A DNA stretch of 64,000 bases, taken from Pelargonium tetragonum. Lineage: Eukaryota > Streptophyta > Magnoliopsida > Geraniales > Geraniaceae. Both the position numbers and the translations under genes were made by a program. The stretch spans positions 1-64,000 of the forward strand of contig JAYMTL010000102.1 of the NCBI GenBank assembly GCA_036897445.1, read 5' to 3'. The notes below the pieces were generated by a model, which saw only the letters and a program-made list of their open reading frames with translations, made no database searches and was not told the origin of the DNA. Each line of letters begins with the position of its first letter. Position 1 is the first letter of the stretch. Positions 25,635 to 36,256 of the stretch are shown piece after piece.

Positions 25635-26159
25635 GTTAGTGTGCCTATGTGTTATGTATGTTCTATCTTGTATACTTAAAGCCTTAACCTCCCTTCGCAA
25701 AGCTGCAGTCGGTAACAAGGGCACTATATTAATCCATCTAAGTCTCCTCCCTAGTGATAAAGACAAAGTACAGGGGGAGTAGCCCTTAAAGAAAGGAGTA
25801 CTATCTAATACTAACTTAAGCTATCTACCTATCTATTACTATTCCATTTTAATAATAGCTCTATATATATTAACACTATAACTAATAAGATAATAAGAAA
25901 TACAAGTACCTACTATATAAGAATAGAATAAGCTACAATAGCAACAGGTCTAGCTCCTAAGCCCCAAAATCCTAGTAGTATAGCTCTAATTCTCCCCTTA
26001 CCCTTTCTTCTAATTAAAAAGAATATAAATAATATAAGAGGTCTAGCTATGAAGATACAAATACAGGGAATACAAATAGCTCATATAAGAACAAGCCAGT
26101 AAGTAAATCTAAGTCAAGAAGCTAAGCCAATTTACTTCTAACTTTATTAGAGCTAGATA

Positions 26160-28535
26160 ATTCTCATTCTATTATAAGTTTTTTTATTTTCTTTATACAG
26201 GAGTTCCATATTCTATTAGAAAGAGCCTTATGTAACTATTACAAAAAAAGTCTTCCCCTTATAGTAAAGCTGTCTAAAATTCTTTATAATAAACTAGACT
26301 TGGTACATTGCCTATAGTTTAACAGGATTTGAAGGCCAAGCTCTAAACTACTCCGGAGTGTTCCTTTAACTTTAATCAGATTAAGTTTTAGCAGAACTAT
26401 CAGCAAGAAAATGAAACAAGCGTAATGTTGACAATTAAGAAATTACCCATATTTTAATAAAAACCCGGTCTAGTAGTTATTTCGTGCAGTAAGCCGCACA
26501 ATATGTTTTGCGGAAGCAAGGTAGAGCACTAAATGAGTTTGTATAGCTATGTCTATTTGAGAATGCTTCATTTTTCTTTTTAACTAACCCATATAGTCTT
26601 AAATCAAATATGGGAGAAGAAAATTCATAACACTACAGGACCCATTTTACTAAGATTGACTAAGCGCTGCTGTTTCCTAATATGAAAGCCTTTGATAACA
26701 TGTTTAGGTAGCTGGAACTTTGACTTTATAAGATATATATATATACTTTACTTTCTTTTTAAGCTAATTCATAAGTACACAGTGAAAGTGATTACCTGGA
26801 CCAGTCGGGTTTAAATAGAGTAAGGAGTTCTTACACTAGGGGTTTGACCCACTCTATAAATCTATAGAAAAACTCCCTTTGCTCTTTATCTAAATTTGTA
26901 TATAAAGTGTAATTCATTTTAGGGATTTTTGTTTACTCACAGGGGGCGTGCGATTGCGATTACAAGGGTTTTACATGTACCAGATTAAGATGAGGATTTC
27001 TATTTGGGTACGTAAATCTTAGTGGTCATTTTTCCTTTACCTATACTTGTACCTTTAGAGTATATTAGTTTCGGACAAGGAGTCTCTTGGATCGGGACCT
27101 CTTTCAAGAACAGAGAAACTCTTTTGAAAGTAAGATATAAGGTCAAACTAGTTCCTAAAAAGAAAAAGTCTTCGTTTTTATGAATGAAAGCTCGCGTTTT
27201 AAAGGCATATCTTTGTAACTCTAAAAGAAACCGCTAGTATAGACACCTTTATGCTAAATCTTAACTCTCATATTAGATAGAACTTAAAGCATGAGTTCAT
27301 CTGGAATTTCTTTCCTTAAAGTCAATAAAATGTATTCAACTAAGAAAACTAAGTTTAAAAAGGGGGATCCTCTAAACGCAAAATGCAGTCTTTGGCTAGT
27401 TAAACAGAAATTTCCTATGACCATGGTAGAATCCGTTTTTGTGATATTCTTTTATCGGAGGGCCTTATAGTAGTACTAGATAGATATACTAAGTCTACGA
27501 ATACTTACAATTTACTAAACAATTAGAGCATTCCTGGTTGTCTTAGAAGTCTTTGAATTGAAATTTTAGTTAACTCCTCGACTCTTTTTCTTTGCAGGCT
27601 GACACTACTATGAGAAAGATCTTACTATAGATATATCTCATATCTTATATTAAGGACACCATAAAAATGAAAGGGGTTTGTTTTTAACCCGTGTGAAATT
27701 GGTAACTAACACGATCAGGATTTCTCGCCTTCCAACCTGGAATATTGCGGGTATTGTAGTACTTGTTTGTTGCATGTCCGGGTTCAAGGAGAGCAGGTGC
27801 GGGCTTTGCAGTAACTGGAATTGGAACCAAAAGTATCTAAGCAAAACAGATAAAGTTACCGAGGGTTTTGGGAAGGGAATCCTCAAACTCCATTAGCATC
27901 ATCCTTATGGTAACTAATATAAAGTCAAGCTTTTAATTTACGAATAGAGTTTATTACTTGAGAGTTCAGTAAACGTTGTTACACTTTTTTCACTACTAAC
28001 ATATAGGGAATCTCGTTATAAAAGAATTTGAGAGGGTCCAGTTCAACTTCGTAGATTATAAGCAAGGAACAAAACACAAGTGGCTGAAGACACTTGAAGT
28101 TTATTTTATTAATTGAGTGCCCGAACCGAGTGCAGATAGCTAAGATTTTTTGGTTAATTACTCTTGGCAGTTTAAATGCTATTAATTTGGAAGTGAGAGA
28201 CTCTATTCGATCGATTTTTGACATGCCTTTAACATATATTTTTATATCCGTAGGTATATAATATAGGTCTTCCTCCAATGAGTTTACAAAAGGTTTCTTT
28301 TATCCAGCTCGAGTATTCATCAAGGACTTTCTAAAAAGAAAAAGTCTTTATTTGGAAAAGATAAGAACTTCAATTTAAGGAGTCGTTTTTCTAAGGGAAC
28401 TTCTTAATCTTTTTACTAGTTATTAGAGGCATCCAGGTATATTCAGAAAAAGGGTTCACTTTCAAAAAGGAATTCTCATTTTTAAGTTATTAAGGAGCCC
28501 TTATTTATTGTATCCGTATGGCATAATCATAATAA
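26160..28535. other. Non-coding stretch
   Basis: No gene candidate. The 99-codon TTG-initiated frame at 27979-28278 (minus) is free of obvious low complexity but shows no motif I recognise and no neighbour to support it. A GGAATTGGAACC word at about 27819 may be a further, very diverged scrap of family 1. An AT run lies at 26733-26745. Confidence 0.5.
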
Positions 28536-28541
28536 TAATTA

Positions 28542-28596
28542 TACGAGTTTGGTAGAACATAGTGGTAAACTAAAAAAGGTTCGAACCCCAATCGTA
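28542..28596 (+). other. Short tRNA-like element with terminal pairing
   Basis: TACGA (28542-28546) pairs with TCGTA (28592-28596) at the ends. GTTTGGTAGAAC follows as a D-arm-like hairpin (GTT/AAC), then TAG-TGGTAAA-CTA as a short anticodon-like arm, then GGTTCGAACC as a T-loop or box B. The order matches a tRNA, but the whole is only 55 bases, the T-stem has two real pairs, and the anticodon-like loop lacks the usual T before the anticodon. Best read as a tRNA relic or tRNA-like structure. Confidence 0.35.
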
Positions 28597-28928
28597 GTAT
28601 ACTAGGAATACTTACCTATAGTTGTTTCAGAACAAGCTAAGAGGCCCCCTTTAAAATATCAAAGCTTATTAAAAACAAAAATGAGGGATATACTAAATAT
28701 GATACTTGGGAGGGATACCTTAAATTAAGAATTTAAGTAGATTGAGATTTCAATAAATTAAGGTTAGAGGAAAGATCACTTCAGTTTAATGAATAGAATA
28801 CTTATAAGTGAGTCCCTTATTTCGTTTAGTATAGAGTACGAGTTTTTACCCAACCAGAGGAATGCTTTAAATCCCAAGAATACAACTAAGTCTCTCCTTC
28901 ATTTAATTAGAAATTAGTTTTGAATATA

Positions 28929-28974
28929 AGTGGTAAAGCAACCTCGCCTAACTAGCGTCTGCTGCAGGTTCAAA
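28929..28974 (+). other. tRNA-Val(AAC)-like remnant
   Basis: AGTGGTAAAGCA resembles a D-arm or box A. CTCGC-CTAACTA-GCG at 28943-28957 closely resembles the anticodon arm of eukaryotic tRNA-Val(AAC), with T33 in place and AAC at 28950-28952; three inner pairs form and the outer two do not. AGGTTCAAA starts a T-arm at tRNA-like spacing (about 36 bases after GGTA), but its 3' half does not pair. No acceptor stem is present. AGTGGTAAAGCAAC recurs at 32103. Confidence 0.35.
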
Positions 28975-29784
28975 AAGCGTTCCAGAATAGCATAGGTTGA
29001 CTTAAAAGTTCCAATTTCGATACCGTCACCGGAGCGCTCGCAAAAATCCTTTTGCCCCATATTGACTCTCTCAAATAACCCATTCCCGGTTGCTACCGAG
29101 AGCCAAAAGTTGATAGATTCCATTCATTAGAAATAGAAAGGAGAGGTTTATTTGCCATCTATACTTGAAAACTCTTCATTCCTTCAGAGAATTCTTTCAG
29201 CTAGAATTTGAGACTAGCGCTTAGGCCCAAAGTTTTAATTACCTCATTGTTTTGCGAATTTCAAATTCAGTTCGCAATAAGTTTTTATAACACCCTGAGA
29301 ATATCAAGAATCTAACAGAATGGGGAGATTTTTTATACTAAAAAGGGCTTTACTCATCTATCACAAGTGACAGTAAAAGCTTTTTTACCGGAGATATGAA
29401 TTTATAAACAAGGCTAAGCCCAATGTCGAGAGCATGCCTTGTTCCTTAAGAATAGGGGTACTATTCCATAGTTTGTTGTATCCCTACCTAACTCAATTAT
29501 AAAATTTTCTATTTCGGCATCATGTAAAAGACGAATCTAGGTTATGTTACTTTCTTATTATAAGTAGACGAATTTAAGATTTTTTCTATTGTATACCACA
29601 ACTTTAGGGGAATCTTACTAAATCCTATACTTATTTTTATTAAAACCCAGGACTTACTTTATACCCATAAATTTTTGTCCAGAAATCACTTATATAGTAT
29701 ATAGCATCTACAGCTAATAAAAATACATTGTCTTTTGGGATTCCTATCAAATTCAAAAAGGAGTAGAATTTAGAAGTATGGCAG

Positions 29785-29796
29785 AGGTTCGAACCC
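29785..29796 (+). other. T-arm / box B-like word
   Basis: AGGTTCGAACCC with flanks gives four of five T-stem pairs (AGAGG with CCGCT around TTCGAAC). No D-arm or matching acceptor is visible upstream, so it is an isolated box B-like word or a tRNA 3' fragment. Confidence 0.25.
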
Positions 29797-29799
29797 GCT

Positions 29800-32095
29800 T
29801 AGTATTATAACTACTCGTAATTTACGTAATACCGTGGATTGATGGTTATACTAAAGAACCTCTTTATTTAGGTACTCGTAGCCTTGCAAACTAGGAACCC
29901 ATTAAAAGTGCATCTATATCTTACCAATATCTTGGAAACCCCTAAACTCTTACGCATAAACCTTTACAACGTATTAGGAATGAACTAACCTAGTCATTTT
30001 ACTCACTAAGAAATAAGGAACTCTTCAGAACTATAAACTACTTTATTACTTAGAGAATTACTAAGACTCCTAAAGTCAAGATAAATATCAGATTTAGACC
30101 TAGAATTCAGGTTCCTTCTCTTTGTTAGCTTCACATTCAGACCAGATACACACATTTTTCTTGTAGTTTATCATTTTACCAATCTCGCACTCAAAAAAGG
30201 ATCCTCAAACCCTGTATCGGTGGTTCTCTCTGCTACAGAAGGGGTGGAGGTAAGATTGAAGGCTTAAACTCGTTAATATAAATGGAACTCAAAGCGCACA
30301 TTTTAGGGAATATTCTTGTCTTAGTCATTAGTTAGGGTAGTTAGGAGTCGTGAATTCTCTGTTTACACACTAAACTTCTAATTTATACAAGAACCGCCTC
30401 TTTACTAGAGCAAGTCTTTCTACAAAAGGGTTGCCTATCCTATAACTATACAAAGTTATAAATACTAACATTCAAGAATCTATACGTATACGTGTAGATC
30501 AACATAAGAATTTTTGTTAGTTAGTCCCACTGGATCTGGGAATTACTGTATCAAGATTTATAATGCAGAAAAGAGTGCCCCTTTCAATATATTAAATGGA
30601 ATTCTTGGCTTGGTATTTAGTTAAAGTAAGTTTCTAATACTTTAAGAATAGTTAAAATTATATAATTATATACATATACAAGTCCTAAAGTAGAGTCTGA
30701 GGCTATTAACCCGTTCATAGATCAAGTGCGTAACACCCGCGTTTCATTGTCAAGGAGACGCGTCAAAAAGAAATTTGAAAAGTTAGAAGTAAGTTAAAAA
30801 TAGCGTTACATACACTCAAGGACCTTTTAGAGAGGTGGTAATTTACATCGAACATGGGCACCCTAGCGATCCCTCAAAATTTACCGCGTTGCTATTACTA
30901 TGTCGTAGTTCCACTAAATTAACTTAGTAGAAGAGATCTTCGTGCAGGTCTACTACTTGGAACACTTTTGAATTAAACCTTATCCTAATCATCTAAGCCG
31001 AAGGCATGCTTTTTTCTAATGTATTTTAGATTCCACATTAATTTTTGTCTAGATTCTTTTTATATGAAATCCTTAGTAAGGTTAACTAAGAAAAGGACCA
31101 AACAGGGGAACTTTTGCTTCTTTTTATTAGACTCAAATTATTAGCTCTTGCTAACAATAATAATGGGCAACAACAAAACTCTTCGGGAACTCTATTTACC
31201 GAGAATACCAAAATATCTGTTTTTTTTTTAAGAAACTAGCTACACCTGTTTAGTAAGGAAAACGGGCTTAATTGCATTACCTTATTTACGAATGTATAAT
31301 TTACAAACTTTCAAGACAAAGACAATAAAAGGGGCCTTGGCAGCTAAGGTAGCTCTTTGATTCACCTTGTATTTAAAACTATTGCCTAAGGTTTCTCCAT
31401 CCTATAACTTGAACAAAGTCTTTTGCTTTAAATATTAACTTTCCAAGCTTAAGATTAAGAGTACAGGACAATGGATAGTGTAATAAAAATTAGGTGCGGG
31501 GTCTCTTATATTATAGCGAACGACTAAAAAAATGCTGCAAGAGTTCCCTCTATATAAACTATTTGCGGATTTACTGTTATATAAAAAGGGAGTTCTGATA
31601 AAGCCTTTTTTGCATTTATAGTATCATGTTATATTCTTTCCAGAGATAAATAAGCGAAGCCTTTTCTTATTAATGTATTCTTTTTAGTATATAGTGGGTT
31701 TGTTCTAAGGTGGACTTCTGCTCTGCTTATACGGAATTTCTTGAAGAATAAATAGAAGAATAGAAAGACTTATCAATTCATTACCCTTTTTTTATTTGAC
31801 TAAAGAGTCACCATGTTAATTAAAAGGGAGAACAGCATTAAGCTAGCAACCTGTGACGCCTAAAGTTTATTAACAAGAATTCTGGTAAATAATTTTCATG
31901 ATATGAAATTTTTCGAGCTGGTAAATCGGTAAAGTAAATAAAAAGGGCTTAATATTCTTAAGTTCGAACTAAACTCAAAGCTCGTGTACAAGAAATTTAA
32001 AGAATACGCTTTTGTCTATTCCAATAAAGAAAATGAATCCGGTTTTACTAAATACAACAAGTAAGTGTAATTATAATCTAAACCGAACCCGTGCG
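29800..32095. other. Non-coding stretch
   Basis: No gene candidate. It contains a 12 bp A+T palindrome (AATTATATAATT, 30656-30667) and a run of ten T near 31220-31229. Around 31918-31975 GAGCTGGTAAATC and AAGTTCGAAC suggest another loose D-arm/T-arm pair, 42 bases apart, with no stems supporting it. Confidence 0.5.
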
Positions 32096-32102
32096 CAAAT
32101 AG

Positions 32103-32177
32103 AGTGGTAAAGCAACTTAAAAATGAGTAGATTTGGTTCAAATCGGAGGAAAGTGGATACTTTCGGGTTCTAATCCC
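32103..32177 (+). other. tRNA-like element with two T-arm-like words
   Basis: AGTGGTAAAGCAAC (shared with 28929) is followed at tRNA-like spacing by GGTTCAAATC at 32135-32144. A second T-loop-like hairpin, GGG-TTCTAAT-CCC, follows at 32165-32177, about 30 bases further on. Neither gives a full T-stem and no acceptor pairing is seen. Two T-arm-like words after one box A could mean two overlapping relics or a tRNA-derived repeat with a duplicated piece. Confidence 0.3.
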
Positions 32178-32957
32178 ATCAGGATTGGGTTGGGGCAATA
32201 GCCGCAAATAGGGGACTTCTTGAGATAATATCCTCGTTTATTAGTGATATCTACATCTACTGTGATCAGTAAATCTATAAAAATACCATAACTAATATGC
32301 GCTAAGCTGTCTAAAAACATTCTAGTTATAGTTCTTTGTACAAGATTAAAACAAAGAAAAAAAAGGACCAAAAAAGCTTACAGGCTTAATTAGAAACTTG
32401 TCTCTTTTTGGCCACTGCACTAGTAGGGCGCTTGTAGTATATTAAATTTGGGTTCAGGTAATTAAACATAGAGTCAACTCATCCTATGTCATGTCTTATT
32501 GCTCTTTATTAAAAAAGGATATACTAACTTCTTCTTCTACCCTTATAAGTTAAGTAACCTTGAACCAATGACACAAGACAAATAGTAACCTTTTGGTATC
32601 TGCTGATTCTGTCAAATCATGGTATACAACTGTCTTAATACCTTCGCGAAAAAGACTATAACCTAGAATGCAAGTGCCCCGCTTAAGGGAGTTCGTTAGT
32701 TAGCTGCCTAAGGAAAAAATTCCTAATAGGAGAATTCGTGGGTAAGGTTCGCTCCAACTCTTTTTTATTCTATATTCAGTAAATAGTAAAAGGGCAGTCT
32801 TACTTTCTTACTTTTAAGTTTCTCGAAGTTTAGTAATAGATTTTATATAGGGGGATCTTGGCGCAAAAGGGATCGTAGAAAAAATCCTCTCGGTATCTAA
32901 ACGCTAAAGGCAAGAATTTATGCATACTTGAGCCCTTTTCTAATGAATCTGTATTTC

Positions 32958-33003
32958 TTTGTTTCAAGTTTCCAATTCCTGATGCTAGGGAAAAAAGAAA
33001 GTA
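32958..33003 (-). repeat. Family 1 repeat, right-hand block (copy f, minus strand)
   Basis: On the minus strand it reads TTTCTTTTTTCCC, then ATCAGGAATTGG, then AAACTTGAAACAAAG. This parallels CTATCCGGAATTGG and AAACCCGAAATCATAG at 3.47 kb, including the pyrimidine-rich lead-in. Only this block is recognisable; a copy this short and diverged could be fortuitous. Confidence 0.4.
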
Positions 33004-33009
33004 CGGAAA

Positions 33010-34830
33010 GTCCTTATTCCGGGGTACAGAGTCTATCTAGGAAAGGTATTCTCAAGAAAGCTCTAGAGCTATACTGTCTTTCTAGTTTAATTACTTCAGA
33101 GAATAAAGGGCTAAGGGAAATGCAGAGGCTATGTCCATTAATAACAGCTCGTTTAGTAGGTAATTTAGCTTTCAAAGGAAATTTGGTCTTGTAATAGTGT
33201 TTAAAGGAAATCGCCCTGTATACTGGAGTTGGTCAAGGCAAATTGTTACAGAATCTTTTTCAAGGGCTTTAAGAGCGTAAAACTTAGGAAGTGCTTTTCG
33301 TATGGGTTTACTATGGACCGGGCTTAAAGCTTTTGAGGCCTTTACTTTACACTTTTTTTTCTTAACCTCAAAAGAAATTTGTAAAATCCGGGAAAGCCTT
33401 CTCTATTTGGGAGCAAGTCTAAGCCTAGTAAAGGAGGGTTTTGGTAAAAGCAAAGCTAGTTGGGTGGGAAATTTTATGGTAATTAGAAAGAATACCACTC
33501 TAGCTACAAAAGCAGGGAAAGCTAGGAAGACTCCTAATAAGACAGCGACGGCTCGTAAAAGTAAGCTGCAGAGTCTAGTTAAGCGTAAGAGGTCTTATGA
33601 TAAATCGGTTATTAATTATTAATAAAGTTAAGTATATTCCTTATTCATAAGGAGTTCCCAGGTCCAGCTTCAAAGGCACAGTTATTAAACAAAAAGATGT
33701 AAATGTATACACTATCTGCTACGTACGAAATTCCGTGGCTTAGGTAGGATAAGTTTTTTCTATTTTATATAAAGCAAAGAGCTAGGAGGGTCGAAGTGGT
33801 TTGTGAACCTACTTAAAAATGCAGTGAGGTAGAAAAGTCAATTTCTTAAAAAAGTCCATAATTACACAGAACACGGGTTTAGAAGCACTAAAACCCAGTT
33901 TAATTTGTAAGCGATAGGGCTTTAATTTACGAAATTTTTGATGACTTGATATTCTACCCCGGAAATTGGTATGAAGCTTTTGCAGAGCAGGGTTGTAATA
34001 TTCGCGAGTTTTTCTAGTTAAGTCATTTTGAATACTTTGACTTTTCACGAGTATAATCAATTATAATAAATGAGAAAGAACTTAAGGACTTTATTTACTG
34101 AGGGGTCATAGAACTTTTAGCTACTGAATCATTTCTAGAAGTAGTAACTCCTAACCTTAAGTCTTTTTTTGTAACTCATTTCAATACCAATCCTAATTTG
34201 AAAACGGATACTGTAATTTCTATTTATTTCTACTCTTGAAAGCATCGTGAAGTCTCCTCTTCTATAAAGTCTTACAAGTTTTCAACTTCTAGCTAATCCC
34301 CTCTTGTTATAAAATAACAGGGTCCACCGCTAAAAAGACTAGAGTACTCAAAAGAGCTGCGCTAACTGGCATTAAGGCTTGGGGTTAAAAGACTACGACT
34401 ACATAGATATACCCAAATTTACTAAACAAAGCCGGAGTCTTTTCTATGTCTAAATTATTAAAGAGGCCTTTGAAAGGAGTCTAATACCACAAGAATTTGT
34501 ACCCTAGAATAAAAAAAGAATAAGAAGCTGCGCGAGCAGGTCTAGTATAATACACTTTTTATTTTATTGCCCGCTTTCAGCCATTCTAAAGCTCAATCTA
34601 CTATAAATACAGGATTAGAACCCTCTTACCACCCCTTTATTCTCTAGGAACTTCACACCGTACTAAGTCAAAATTAGCTATATAAACTAAAAACTCGATT
34701 TCCTATGTATCCTATGTAATTGAAGTCTTTTTTAGTAAATAAAAATCGCTTAGATAGGAAGAAATTTCAAATATCTTATCCATACACCTATATACCCAGC
34801 CAGAGAGTGTAGTAAAACAGTCTAGACTCT
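33010..34830. other. Non-coding stretch with one moderately long frame
   Basis: The plus-strand frame at 33302-33622 (106 codons) ends in a lysine/arginine-rich tail of about 35 residues that looks superficially ribosomal-protein-like, but no family motif, start context or conserved neighbour supports it. A 9 bp tandem duplication lies at 34701-34718. Otherwise nothing assignable. Confidence 0.45.
34701..34718 (+). repeat. 9 bp perfect tandem duplication
   Basis: TCCTATGTA occurs twice head to tail without mismatch. About 0.5 such 9 bp pairs are expected by chance in the window. Confidence 0.7.
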
Positions 34831-34837
34831 TACCTGG

Positions 34838-34901
34838 ACGAGCGGTAACTAAATAGTGGATTTTAATATGTTAATAGAACGTAGGTTCGAGTCCATTTAG
34901 C
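34838..34901 (+). other. tRNA-like fragment
   Basis: GACGAGCGGTAACTAAA resembles the D-arm of a long-variable-arm tRNA. Forty-one bases after GGTA comes GTAGGTTCGAGTCC, close to the AACGTAGGTTCGA context of plant-type tRNA-Tyr. T-stem pairing is poor (three of five at best) and no acceptor partner for TAGCTAT is seen upstream. Likely a decayed relic. Confidence 0.3.
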
Positions 34902-36220
34902 TATATTACCCAGTCCTCACATATACTTACAACGTAAAAGTAGCCCGCATTAGAACCCTGACCTGTTTATCCGCTTTAATAATAGGACTCCGTGAGACCA
35001 CTTAATATTGTCTAATCTTATCTAGCCCAAGCCTCAATTTTGATTTGTCTTAAACTTTAAATTATTGTTTCTAAGATCTAACTCAAAAGACATTTATATA
35101 AGATGTAGTATACTCCAGCAGAATAATATATTCTCACAATCCTCTTATTAAAACCCCAAGCGTATATTTAAGCCCTAGCTATAGAGTGTTACTTATTACC
35201 AGTACAACTGTGCACTTAAACTTTGCTCCAAGGGTTATAAGTAGTTTTCCGTTTAGTAGGTATTGCAGTTTTCTCCAATTTGTCTTAATAATTCTCATTT
35301 TGTAAAGAGACCTCAATATTAAGGATCCGCTTTTTTATAGGCTCTTTGAAGCTAGGATTCTCTATCCAAATTATTGACAATTTTAGCCGAAGTTTAATCC
35401 TTTGGTAATTAAGACTTAGAAGCTTCCCCGTGGCTAGTAAAAAGAAAGGTTTAAGCTGACTTCCTGAAAGGGTTCCGACAATAAGAATTGGGAAAAGTAA
35501 GGCTAAAAAAGCATTTTTAATACACTAGCTCCGGAGTACAATAAGTAGAAGAGCTCCTATTCACTACTCTTAACTATTTCTTATTTCTTCTTGGTTAATA
35601 GTTTAATAAAATCCTATTCTTACTTCTTATAGCTATTTCACCTTAAAACCTTTTTTGGGTTTAATATAGATAGAATTACACTTCCAATCTCTCAAATGTC
35701 TTAGAACTTGTAAACGCAAAAATTCTTTTTGTTGTAGAAAGAAATATATAGAGTTGTCTAACCTTGACCTGAAACTAACTGGCATAAGATACGCGTTTTT
35801 ATAAGGAAGGAGCCCCCTCTGTAGAGAGTTTCCTTGGACTTCATTTTACACGTTGAGTCCAAACTTATCCTTTAACTCTAAAATTTCTTAGTTCTATGGA
35901 TACTCTTTTACCAAAAAGCTAGTATAGTAGTAAAGATTTTTAAAAGGAATATTAAAACAAAGCTTATATAAGACTTACTTAGCCCAAGCTACGGGATCTT
36001 CCTAACACCCGAATCTACAATGAGAAAAGTAAGATTTAAGCAGTCACTCAAAATCCAGTGCCACGAAAAGGGGATTCCTATACCGACGTAAACACTGCTT
36101 AAAAACTACTAGCTTTGTAAACCTAGCCTTATAATTATAATAACTAGAACTCCTATAGGATAAACCCTCTATCTACAGAAGTAGAAAATCAAAAAAACTT
36201 ATCTGAGAGTTGCTCTTACT

Positions 36221-36256
36221 GAGCCCTTGGAAAAAACTCCCAGGTTACGAGGGCTC
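36221..36256. other. GC-containing hairpin
   Basis: GAGCCCT (36221-36227) pairs perfectly with AGGGCTC (36250-36256) across a 22-base loop, inside which TGG and CCA can pair again. There is no adjacent T-run or gene, so no terminator call. Confidence 0.5.

Larger units (their letters stand above)
25240..26160. other. A+T-rich, low-G stretch with short repeats
   Basis: Composition shifts toward A, T and C with little G, and words such as CTATATA, ACTAATA and AATAAG recur. It includes an 8 bp perfect tandem duplication (TAATTACA, 25255-25270) and an AT microsatellite (25623-25634). No gene candidate. Confidence 0.5.

Noticed and set aside
25704-25722. GCAGTCGGTAACAAGGG, resembling the conserved 3' end of small-subunit rRNA
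   Set aside because: Only about ten bases agree and no other rRNA core segment was found nearby on either strand.
27814-27840. CTGGAATTGGAACC as another family 1 copy
   Set aside because: Only the central dozen bases match; an identity of this length is expected by chance, and the flanks do not align.
27979-28278. 99-codon minus frame starting with TTG
   Set aside because: Reads like a plausible protein, but no recognisable domain and no context; no evidence beyond being open.
33302-33622. 106-codon plus frame with a strongly basic C-terminal tail
   Set aside because: It looks superficially ribosomal-protein-like, but no family signature or start context is visible. Part of an RKNTT motif also seen at about 50320 rests on a few similar bases only.
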